Below, one piece after another: positions 8,124 to 15,439 of a stretch of 45,915 bases of DNA. Within the stretch, counting starts at the first letter, position 1. Each line of letters begins with the position of its first letter. The position numbers and the translations under genes were made by a program. Below the pieces are notes generated by a model that saw only the letters and a list, made by a program, of their open reading frames with translations, made no database searches and was not told where the DNA came from. The DNA comes from Rhizobiaceae bacterium CPCC 101076 (GTDB lineage Bacteria; Pseudomonadota; Alphaproteobacteria; Rhizobiales; Methylopilaceae): positions 1 to 45,915 of the forward strand of contig QDFX01000022.1 of assembly GCA_003347645.1 (NCBI GenBank). Reading direction: 5' to 3'.

Positions 8124-10445
8124 ATGCCGGGCGCCAACAGTTTCAGCGTACCGCCCAGCGATCAGCCACCGAGCGACATCGATCTCGGCGCGCTCGGCCG
8201 CGCCATATGGGCAAAGAAGGTACTGATCATCGGCCCGACGCTTCTCGTCGCGGCCGCTGCGCTGTTCCTCACCGGCAAGCTCACCCCTCTCTATAAGTCT
8301 GAAGCGAGTCTGCTCATCGAGACGAGTGAAAACGCCTATACGCGGCCGAGCACCGAACAGGCCCAGAACGCGGCCGTCGAGGCCGACGAGCTTGCGGTGA
8401 CGAGTCAGGTTCAGCTCCTGATGTCGCGCGATCTGGCTCGTGACGTCGTGCGGGATCTCGGTCTCGCCGACCTTCCGGAATTCAATCCGGACGGCGGCAG
8501 TCCTTCGCCGGTCAACAGGGTGCTGTCATTGTTCGGCGTGATCCGCGATCCCGGCAAGATGAGTACCGAAGAGCGTGTGCTCGATTCCTATTTCAAGAAG
8601 CTCGGCGTCTACGCCGTCGCACGCTCCCGTGTCGTCGTCACGGAGTTCTCGTCGGAGAATCCCGATCTGGCGGCCAAGGTCGCGAACACCGTCGCCGAAC
8701 GCTATCTGCAGATGCAGCAGACCGCGAAGCAGGAGAGCACGCGCCAGGCATCCGCCTGGTTGGCCACGGAAATCGACCAGCTCAGCCGCCGTGTGTCCGA
8801 GGCAGAAGCCAAGGTCGAGGCTTTTCGCGCCAACTCGAATCTCTTCATGGGCGGTGGTGCGAACAATGTCAGTTTGACCAGCCAGCAGCTCAGCGATCTC
8901 TCCGCGGAGATGTCGCGAGTCCGTTCGCAGCAGGCCGATGCCCGCGCCAAGGCGCAGACCATTCGCGATGCGTTGAAGAGCGGCAAGCCGATGGAATCGC
9001 TCGATCTTGCCAATTCCGGCCTGATCGGGCGCCTTGCCGAGCAACGCGTCGCGCTTGCCTCCACGATCGCGCGTGAAAGCCGGACTTATCTCCCTGCGCA
9101 TCCGCGCATGAAGGAACTGAACGCCCAGATCGAATCGCTCGATCAGCAGATGAAGGAAGAAGCCGGTAAGCTCGCCCGTGCCTACGAGAACGAGGCCGAT
9201 GTCGCCGCCGCGCGCGTGGCCTCCATCGAATCTGCGGTCGTCGATCAGCGCAAGGTCACCGGCTCGTCCAACGAACAGGAAGTCCAGCTCCGCGCGCTCG
9301 AACGCGATGCCAAGGCTCAGCGGGATCTTCTGGAACAGTTTCTCGCCCGCTACCGCGACGCGGCCGCACGCGAGCGCATCGAAGCGACGCCTGCGGATGC
9401 CCGCATTATCTCGCGTGCGGCGGCCTCCAACACGCCCTATTACCCAAAGCCCATACCGATCGTGGCGCTGGCTGCAGTCGCCACGTTCGTACTGCTGAGC
9501 ATCGCGGTTGCAGTGGCGGAATTCCTGCGCACTCCACCGACGCCGGAAGTCCGCGTGCCCGTTCCCACGCCGGTCGCCGAACCCAGCCCAGTGGTCGAAC
9601 CGTCGCGTGCCCGTTGGTCGCTCGGCGGCGCACTCGCGGGCGCGACCGGTCGGTTCCGGCGCAAGGAAGCCGAGCCCGAACCCCCGCCAGTCGTCATCTC
9701 TCGCGTGCCGAATGTCACGGTGCCGAATGTAACCGCGCCGGAAGCGCCATCTGCTTCGGCGGCGACGACGGAACTACCGGTGTTCGGCCGCCTGCAAACT
9801 TCGGCTGCAACGCCGCTTTCGCCTCAGATGGAAGTCGAGGCAGCCGATCTTCGTCTGCTCGGAGATCTGGCGAACCATCTCGCTGCGATGCCGAAGGGCG
9901 AGGGCGCCCTGAACATCCTCACCGTTGGGGCGACTGGCGGTGTTGACGCCGGCACGATCGCGCTGTCACTGACCCGTTCGCTTGCCGCAGCCGGCCGGAA
10001 GGTCGTGCTGATCGATGCTGCGGACACCGACGTCATCTCGGATACGGTCGCCTCGCCGAGGGCCGGCGGAATTGCCGAACTCGTCAACGGCGATGTTTCT
10101 TTCGGGGAAGCGATCCAGCGCGATCGCGCCTCGGCCGCGCATATCATCGCTCATGGGGCTTCAGGCGCGCTGACCGTGCCGGCCATCCAGCGCATCGGCG
10201 TCGTCTTCGATGCTCTCGGCCTCACCTATGACTTCGTCGTCGTCCTCGCGCCGTCGCCTGACACCAGCCGTGGCATGATCGAACTCGCCAAGAAAACCGA
10301 CGCCGCCATTCTCGTCGCCCCGACAGGCGCGAACGAAGCGACCGCGATGGCGCATACGTCGCTGCTCGCCAGCGGTATCAGCGATGTCGTCGTGCTGCTC
10401 ACGCCCGATGCCCCGGCGCGGGCCTCGTCCGTTCTGTCCGCCTGA
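8124..10445 (+). CDS. Exopolysaccharide chain-length/transport protein (Wzz-Wzc/GumC-like) with degenerate kinase domain
   Basis: 773 residues. An N-terminal Wzz domain has membrane helix 1 near residues 33-52. A long periplasmic coiled-coil region with alternating charged heptads follows (about 200-400), then a second helix near 445-467, a proline-rich cytoplasmic linker (about 470-560) and a C-terminal P-loop-like BY-kinase domain (570-773). The ATP site is degraded: the Walker A position reads VGATGGVDAGT (about 600-610) without the GKS/GKT lysine. The Walker A' stretch is VVLIDAADTD, and the Walker B position is VVVLAPSPD without the Asp. No tyrosine cluster ends the protein. It likely acts as a structural co-polymerase partner of the Wza-like protein and not as an active kinase. 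Confidence 0.85.
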   Translation: MPGANSFSVPPSDQPPSDIDLGALGRAIWAKKVLIIGPTLLVAAAALFLTGKLTPLYKSEASLLIETSENAYTRPSTEQAQNAAVEADELAVTSQVQLLMSRDLARDVVRDLGLADLPEFNPDGGSPSPVNRVLSLFGVIRDPGKMSTEERVLDSYFKKLGVYAVARSRVVVTEFSSENPDLAAKVANTVAERYLQMQQTAKQESTRQASAWLATEIDQLSRRVSEAEAKVEAFRANSNLFMGGGANNVSLTSQQLSDLSAEMSRVRSQQADARAKAQTIRDALKSGKPMESLDLANSGLIGRLAEQRVALASTIARESRTYLPAHPRMKELNAQIESLDQQMKEEAGKLARAYENEADVAAARVASIESAVVDQRKVTGSSNEQEVQLRALERDAKAQRDLLEQFLARYRDAAARERIEATPADARIISRAAASNTPYYPKPIPIVALAAVATFVLLSIAVAVAEFLRTPPTPEVRVPVPTPVAEPSPVVEPSRARWSLGGALAGATGRFRRKEAEPEPPPVVISRVPNVTVPNVTAPEAPSASAATTELPVFGRLQTSAATPLSPQMEVEAADLRLLGDLANHLAAMPKGEGALNILTVGATGGVDAGTIALSLTRSLAAAGRKVVLIDAADTDVISDTVASPRAGGIAELVNGDVSFGEAIQRDRASAAHIIAHGASGALTVPAIQRIGVVFDALGLTYDFVVVLAPSPDTSRGMIELAKKTDAAILVAPTGANEATAMAHTSLLASGISDVVVLLTPDAPARASSVLSA

Positions 10446-10453
10446 GCGGCGCG

Positions 10454-11515
10454 GTGGATCTGCGCACAGGCCTTCTTCGACTGGGATTGAACGCCATTGA
10501 TGCGGCGGGTGCGCTCGGGATCACGAGATTGCTTGCGCGTCTCACACGCGGTTCAGGTCTGATCTTCACGCTGCACCACGTGCGCCCAGCGCGGGAGAAG
10601 CGTTTCGATCCCAACGGTATCCTGGAGATCACACCGGAGTTTCTCGACACTGCGATCGTCGCGATGAAAGAGGCCGGCTACGACGTGGTCACGCTCGGCG
10701 ACGCCCTTCAGCGTCTTCAGGAGAAAGACCAGCGCCGCTTCGCTGTCTTCACCTTCGACGACGGAGCCCGCGATGTCCGCGATCACGCATTGCCCGTCCT
10801 GCGGAAGCACGATGCGCCTTGCACCATGTTCATCGCCTCGGGCTTTGCCGATGGCACAGCCGAGCTATGGTGGCTGGTCCTCGAAGAGACACTCCGTCGC
10901 CGCTCGTCATTGGCCTACGACTTCGGCGGCGGCCCGGAACAGATCGCGCTCGTGAGCGACGCCGAGAAGAATGCCGTGTGGAATCGAATCTACTGGCATC
11001 TCAGGAGCATCGCGGACGAAAAGACCATGCGCGCGATCATCAGCCGGATGGCACAGGATTCCGGCTTCGACGGCTTGTCGCTAACCCGCGAAGTCTGCAT
11101 GGACTGGAGCGAACTGCGCGCGGTCGCGGCCGATCCTCTGGTCGAGATCGGCAATCACACCGTCTCCCATCCGATGCTCGCAAAGGCCACCGAACAGGAC
11201 GTGCGTGATGAACTGACGACCTCGCAACGCCGCATCACGGAAGAACTTGGCGTCACCCCCCGACACCTCGCCTATCCCGTCGGCGACCCGACCTCGGCTG
11301 GCCCGCGCGAGTTTCGTATCGCCAGGGAACTGGGCTTTGCCAGCGGGCTGACCACGCGGAAGGGCGTGCTTTTTCCCGAGCACGGCACTTATCCCACGGC
11401 GCTGCCGCGCATCTCGCTGAACGGCAATTACCAGGAACGGCGTTATCTCGAACTCTTCGCCTCCGGCCTGCCGTTCGCGCTGCAGAACAGGTTCCGCAGG
11501 CTCGACGTCGCCTAG
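10454..11515 (+). CDS. Polysaccharide deacetylase (NodB/CE4 family)
   Basis: 353 residues. The CE4 motif 1 is TFDDGARD (around 99-106), giving the catalytic base Asp and the metal-ligand Asp. Motif 2 is NHTVSHPML (about 234-242), with the two metal-binding His. Then comes LAYPVGDP, equivalent to motif 3. No signal peptide is evident, so action on a lipid-linked or cytoplasmic-side saccharide is possible. The start is GTG 10454, eight bases after the wzc-like stop, so it is co-transcribed. The stop codon shares the palindrome CTAG with the stop of the convergent DUF2842 gene. Confidence 0.85.
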   Translation: MDLRTGLLRLGLNAIDAAGALGITRLLARLTRGSGLIFTLHHVRPAREKRFDPNGILEITPEFLDTAIVAMKEAGYDVVTLGDALQRLQEKDQRRFAVFTFDDGARDVRDHALPVLRKHDAPCTMFIASGFADGTAELWWLVLEETLRRRSSLAYDFGGGPEQIALVSDAEKNAVWNRIYWHLRSIADEKTMRAIISRMAQDSGFDGLSLTREVCMDWSELRAVAADPLVEIGNHTVSHPMLAKATEQDVRDELTTSQRRITEELGVTPRHLAYPVGDPTSAGPREFRIARELGFASGLTTRKGVLFPEHGTYPTALPRISLNGNYQERRYLELFASGLPFALQNRFRRLDVA

Positions 11516-11715
11516 TCCGGTCTCGACATCCATTTGATGATGAGTCCGGCCGGGATCACCCAGCCGACGCCCGCCACGACGTAATAGACGAACTGCACGA
11601 TAGCGCCCGCCTGCGCCACACGTCCCTGTGCAACGGCCATGAAGAACAGCGCCCAGCTGAGCACAAGGATGATCATCAGCACGGTGCCGATGAATTTGCG
11701 GGTGCGGATCTGCAC
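11512..11715 (-). CDS. DUF2842 small membrane protein
   Basis: 67 residues with two hydrophobic helices (about 8-29 and 38-60) and the N-terminal pattern RTRKFIGTVLM typical of DUF2842, a family found in alphaproteobacteria. The start is GTG 11715 with GGAG five bases upstream. It is convergent with the deacetylase gene: both TAG stops are read from the shared CTAG at 11512-11515. Function unknown. It lies beside heme A synthase, transcribed away from it. Confidence 0.8.
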   Translation of the reverse strand: MQIRTRKFIGTVLMIILVLSWALFFMAVAQGRVAQAGAIVQFVYYVVAGVGWVIPAGLIIKWMSRPD

Positions 11716-11807
11716 GATTACTCCAAATGGCGCGGGGCGACAGGTCGCGTTGCGGTCGAAAGGCGAGGGACCTATCTCTCCGGCGAACTCTCAAGGAATG
11801 CAAGCTC

Positions 11808-12857
11808 ATGGCGGCCGCCGCCAAATCCATGCGACCCGTCCGCGTCTGGCTCTACATCGTCGCTGCCATGGTCGCAGTGATGGTAATGGTCGGCGGTGCG
11901 ACGCGCCTTACCGAATCGGGCCTCTCGATCACCGAGTGGAAGCCGGTCACCGGTGCGTTGCCTCCGCTGTCGAACGAGGCGTGGGAGGCGGAGTTCGCGA
12001 AATATCGCGAGATTCCGCAGTACCAGCGGGTCAACAGAGGCATGAGCCTCGATGAGTTCAAGACGATCTTCTGGTGGGAGTGGAGCCATCGGCTACTCGG
12101 CCGCGTCATCGGCTTCGTCTTCCTCCTGCCGCTCGTCTTCTTCTGGTGGCGCGGATACCTGAACCGGACGCTCGCGCCGCGCCTCACTCTGCTGTTCGTG
12201 CTCGGTGGCTTTCAGGGCGCAATCGGCTGGTGGATGGTCGCCTCCGGTCTGGCGGGACGCGTGTCCGTCGCGCCCTATCGGCTCGCGGTCCACCTGACCT
12301 TCGCATTTCTTCTGTTCGCGGCCCTGATCTGGATTGCGGGCAGCCTACGGGAGCATGCGACGAGATCCGTCCCGCGCTCGGTCCGCACCGGTGCCTGGAT
12401 CGTTCTCGTCATCGCTTTCGTCCAGGTGTTCCTCGGCGCCATCGTCGCCGGGCTCGATGCGGGGCTGACCTACAATTCGTGGCCCCTGATGGATGGCCGT
12501 TTCATCCCGCCGGTCGACGGCCTGCTGTTCATGGATCCGGTGTGGCGCAATCTGTTCGAGAACACGATGACGGCCCAGTTCATGCACCGCATGACGGCCT
12601 ATCTCCTGTTCGCCGTCGCCGCGTTCCATGCATTCCAGGCGCGGGGCACCGAAGCGGAGAAGTCGGCGAAAGTCCTGTTCGGCATGGTGCTTGGCCAGGC
12701 AGTGCTCGGCATCTGGACCTTGCTCGAGGTTGTGCCGATTTCGCTCGCGCTCGCCCATCAGTTCGGAGCGCTGGCCGTTATCGGCCATGCGGTGGCGAAC
12801 GTGCAGCGTCTGACGTCTGCGGAAACCCGCTCCGAGCCGCTTCCCGCGCCCGCCTGA
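11808..12857 (+). CDS. ctaA: Heme A synthase (CtaA/COX15, alphaproteobacterial type)
   Basis: 349-residue, eight-helix inner-membrane enzyme that oxidises the C8 methyl group of heme O to make heme A for cytochrome aa3 oxidase. The diagnostic motifs are GGATRLTESGLSITEWKPV (about 25-43), FWWEWSHRLLGR with a heme-ligand His, the HLTFA segment, FMHRMTAY and ALAHQFGAL, which provide the paired His ligands of the two half-domains. I chose ATG 11808 (MAAAAKSMRPVR) after AAGGA at about 11793. The upstream in-frame codons from 11727 encode a basic, non-conserved stretch. Confidence 0.95.
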   Translation: MAAAAKSMRPVRVWLYIVAAMVAVMVMVGGATRLTESGLSITEWKPVTGALPPLSNEAWEAEFAKYREIPQYQRVNRGMSLDEFKTIFWWEWSHRLLGRVIGFVFLLPLVFFWWRGYLNRTLAPRLTLLFVLGGFQGAIGWWMVASGLAGRVSVAPYRLAVHLTFAFLLFAALIWIAGSLREHATRSVPRSVRTGAWIVLVIAFVQVFLGAIVAGLDAGLTYNSWPLMDGRFIPPVDGLLFMDPVWRNLFENTMTAQFMHRMTAYLLFAVAAFHAFQARGTEAEKSAKVLFGMVLGQAVLGIWTLLEVVPISLALAHQFGALAVIGHAVANVQRLTSAETRSEPLPAPA

Positions 12858-12912
12858 CGGAACCCACCCTCGGAGGGGAGTGTTCATCCCGTACAAGCGG
12901 GAGGACCATCAG

Positions 12913-13296
12913 ATGGATTCTGATACCCAGACCAAGATTCGCGCGGCCGGAAACCCGCTCATCGCGAGTGACCGCGTGCAGGGCTCGACCATTCGCAGGC
13001 CGGACGGCGAGAAGATCGGCAAGATCGAGCGGCTGATGATCGACAAGATCAGCGGCAAGGTCGCCTATGCCGTGATGAGCTTCGGCGGCCTGCTCGGCGT
13101 GGGCGAGCGCTATTACACGATGCCGTGGACCAAGCTCGACTACGATCCGAACCTCAATGCCTATGTGCTGGACATCACGAAGGGCCAGCTACAGGGCGCG
13201 CCGGTGCTGAATTCCGAAGGTGAAAGCGGACCGGACCGCAACGCGGAGCGTGCGCTCCACGAACACTACGACACCGATCCCTATTGGCGGATCTGA
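12913..13296 (+). CDS. PRC-barrel domain protein
   Basis: 127 residues. The central portion has the PRC-barrel pattern, with STIRRPDGEKIGKIERLMID followed by GKVAYAVMSFGGLLGVGERYY and the MPWTKLDYD strand. PRC-barrel proteins are small beta-barrel proteins found in photosynthetic reaction centres and in many stress-induced proteins of alphaproteobacteria. The start ATG 12913 follows GGGAGG (12899-12904) by eight bases. A hairpin at 13314-13337 follows the stop. Function not known; a stress role is a family-based guess. Confidence 0.85.
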   Translation: MDSDTQTKIRAAGNPLIASDRVQGSTIRRPDGEKIGKIERLMIDKISGKVAYAVMSFGGLLGVGERYYTMPWTKLDYDPNLNAYVLDITKGQLQGAPVLNSEGESGPDRNAERALHEHYDTDPYWRI

Positions 13297-13313
13297 CGGG
13301 GCTCACGAATCGA

Positions 13314-13337
13314 AAACGGCGCCGGAAGGCGCCGTTT
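13314..13337. terminator. Perfect hairpin between convergent genes
   Basis: AAACGGCGCC (13314-13323), loop GGAA, GGCGCCGTTT (13328-13337): a perfect ten-base-pair inverted repeat with a tetraloop. It lies 18 bases after the PRC-barrel stop and 21 bases beyond the stop of the leftward 58-residue gene. The flanking A and T bases make it usable as a bidirectional rho-independent terminator, although the T tract is short. Confidence 0.7.
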
Positions 13338-13357
13338 GCGTCTGGATGCGAGACCGC

Positions 13358-13534
13358 TCAGGCAGCCTGCTGCATCGGCTCGGAAACAGCCGCGTCCAGT
13401 TCGGCGCGGAGGGCTGCGATACCGGCTTCGAGCGAACGGCGACGCTTGAAGTAAAGATGACCGCAAAGCGCGGCCCAGCCCGCGACCGTAAGAACGAAAA
13501 ACGCGATCGAAAGATGAAGAGGCAACAGATCCAC
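13358..13534 (-). CDS. Small single-pass membrane protein, 58 residues
   Basis: Short frame with a GTG start at 13534 and a strong GGGGAAGGAAC ribosome binding site just upstream. The product begins with a membrane helix (residues about 7-26, SIAFFVLTVAGWAALCGHLY), then a basic KRRR stretch that would stop transfer, then a soluble amphipathic tail with alternating Glu/Ala (EAGIAALRAELDAAV) that could form a coiled coil. The length is close to that of small CcmD-like or cytochrome-associated membrane proteins, but I see no proof of homology. It ends at the terminator hairpin and lies downstream of the cysteine synthase gene on the same strand. Confidence 0.6.
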   Translation of the reverse strand: MDLLPLHLSIAFFVLTVAGWAALCGHLYFKRRRSLEAGIAALRAELDAAVSEPMQQAA

Positions 13535-13668
13535 GTTTCGTTCCTTCCCCTGCGGCGACTAATACGAGGTCGACAAGCAACACCTACACACCCAACCTTT
13601 AACGCCGAGTATCGCGTTTGGTTGCCGACGATTAGTCGCCGGCCACGCACAGAGCGTTCGAAGCTGCA

Positions 13669-14706
13669 TCAGACCAAGACGTCCGATGCCCGGATCCGGG
13701 CGGGCTGTTCGAGCCATTCCGGAACGGGGAGGCCCTTTTCGCGCAGGAAGGACGGTTCGAAAAGCTTAGATTGATACCGGGTACCATAATCGCAGAGCAC
13801 TGTTGCAATCGTGCTACCCCGCCCGAGCTCGCGCGCAAGTCGTACCGCGCCTGCGACATTGATGCCGGACGAACCGCCAAGGCACAGGCCTTCGTGCTCC
13901 AGGAGATCGAACACGATCTTCACCGCCTCGGCGTCGTCAATGCGATAGGCAAGGTCGATCGGTGCTCCGACGAGGTTCTCGGTGATGCGGCCCTGGCCGA
14001 TCCCTTCGGTGATGGACGATCCCTCGGCCTTCAGCTCGCCGGAGGTGTAATAGGAATAGAGCGCGGCCCCGTGCGGATCGGCCAGCGCGATCTTGATGCT
14101 CGGATTGTGCTTCTTCAGCGCGATGCCGACGCCCGCCAGCGTTCCGCCGGTCCCGACCGCGGCGACGAAGCCGTCGATCCTGCCGCCGGTCTGCTCCCAG
14201 ATCTCCGGACCGGTCGTCTCGATATGCGCCTGCCGGTTGGCGACATTGTCGAACTGGTTGGCCCAGACGGCACCGTTCGGCTCGGTCGTTGCGAGTTTCT
14301 CCGCGAGGCGACCCGAGACCTTCACGTAATTGTTCGGGTTGGAATAGGGCACGGCCGGCACCTCGACGAGCTCAGCGCCCGCCAGCCGCAGCATGTCCTT
14401 CTTCTCCTGGCTCTGGGTATCAGGGATGACGATGACCGTCCTGAGACCCAGCGCGTTGCCGACGAGCGCCAGGCCGATGCCGGTATTGCCAGCCGTGCCT
14501 TCCACCACGGTGCCGCCGGGTTTCAGCGTGCCCCGCGCCATCGCATCCTTGATGATGAAGAGAGCCGCCCGGTCCTTCACCGACTGGCCTGGATTCATGA
14601 ACTCGGCCTTACCGAGGATTTCGCACCCCGTCTCGTCGGAGAGGCGGTTGAGCCGGATGAGCGGCGTATTGCCGATGGTGTCGAGAAGATTGGCGCGAAT
14701 TGTCAT
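13669..14706 (-). CDS. cysK: Cysteine synthase A (O-acetylserine sulfhydrylase)
   Basis: 345-residue PLP enzyme making L-cysteine from O-acetylserine and sulfide. The N-terminus reads DTIGNTPLIRL. The PLP lysine lies in MNPGQSVKDRAA (about 37-48), the substrate-binding loop is EGTAGNTGIG and the phosphate-binding loop is GTGGTLAGVG. The C-terminal extension is somewhat longer than in the E. coli enzyme. I chose ATG 14706 (MTIRANLLD) since the 15 residues upstream are not conserved. A cystathionine beta-synthase-like activity is an alternative, but no CBS domain is present. Confidence 0.92.
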   Translation of the reverse strand: MTIRANLLDTIGNTPLIRLNRLSDETGCEILGKAEFMNPGQSVKDRAALFIIKDAMARGTLKPGGTVVEGTAGNTGIGLALVGNALGLRTVIVIPDTQSQEKKDMLRLAGAELVEVPAVPYSNPNNYVKVSGRLAEKLATTEPNGAVWANQFDNVANRQAHIETTGPEIWEQTGGRIDGFVAAVGTGGTLAGVGIALKKHNPSIKIALADPHGAALYSYYTSGELKAEGSSITEGIGQGRITENLVGAPIDLAYRIDDAEAVKIVFDLLEHEGLCLGGSSGINVAGAVRLARELGRGSTIATVLCDYGTRYQSKLFEPSFLREKGLPVPEWLEQPARIRASDVLV

Positions 14707-14975
14707 ATGGGGGCTGTGAATTGGCGGGTTATGCGAAGCCGCACCGTACAAGCCGCGAGGACAGCGAACAAGTGACAGTTCGGGCCTGTTGCCGCGGGCG
14801 AAAGAAAGAGCAGACAGGATGATCGGGCCGGGGCATCAAGCGGAGGCCCGATAAAGATCCCATATATCGGAGCGAGTTAAGTCACGGCCATGTAAAGAAG
14901 CAAGTTTATTGGAATCGTTCTTGAATAGGGGAGGTTGGCGGAGCTAGCATCGACAAAATGCCATGGAGGACGCCG
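14707..14975. promoter_or_regulatory. Divergent spacer between cysK and iorA-like genes
   Basis: 269 bases without a convincing gene. It must contain the promoters of both flanking genes. An AT-richer stretch (about 14868-14935) precedes the iorA-like gene, and GGAGGA (14965-14970) is its ribosome binding site, five bases before the ATG. No clear -35/-10 pair or operator could be assigned. Confidence 0.4.
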
Positions 14976-15437
14976 ATGCCTTATGCGCTGAACGTCAACG
15001 GAAAATCCTACTCGGTCGATGTTGACGGTGACATTCCCCTGCTCTGGGTGGTGCGCGACGTCATCGGACTCACCGGCACCAAATTCGGTTGCGGCATCGC
15101 GATGTGCGGCGCCTGCACCGTTCATCTGAGCGGCCAGGCCGTTCGTTCTTGCATCACTCCCGTCGAAGATGCGGCCAACTTCGATATCACCACAATCGAG
15201 GCTCTCGGCGACGCCGAGCTCGGTGCCCGCGTCCAGAAAGCCTGGCTCGAGGAGGAAGTCGTCCAGTGCGGCTATTGCCAGTCGGGCCAGATCATGTCCG
15301 CGGCAGCCTTGCTGGCGTTGAACTCGAAGCCGACGGACGAAGACATCGATTCCGTGATGGCGGGGAATATCTGCCGCTGCGGCACCTATCCGCGCATTCG
15401 CTCCGCCATCAAGCTCGCGTCCAGCAGGGAGGGCTGA
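14976..15437 (+). CDS. iorA: (2Fe-2S)-binding small subunit of molybdenum hydroxylase (IorA-like)
   Basis: 153-residue electron-transfer subunit of a xanthine-oxidase-family enzyme. The plant-ferredoxin-type cluster is bound by [16 protein letters not shown] plus a later Cys. The second cluster is bound by CGYCQSGQ and CRCGTYPRI near residues 101-141. The size and motifs match the alpha subunit of isoquinoline 1-oxidoreductase and its many relatives. The start ATG 14976 follows GGAGGA. The next gene begins three bases after the stop. The true substrate may be another N-heterocycle or an aldehyde, so the symbol is by family resemblance only. Confidence 0.85.
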   Translation: MPYALNVNGKSYSVDVDGDIPLLWVVRDVIGLTGTKFGCGIAMCGACTVHLSGQAVRSCITPVEDAANFDITTIEALGDAELGARVQKAWLEEEVVQCGYCQSGQIMSAAALLALNSKPTDEDIDSVMAGNICRCGTYPRIRSAIKLASSREG

Positions 15438-15439
15438 TC

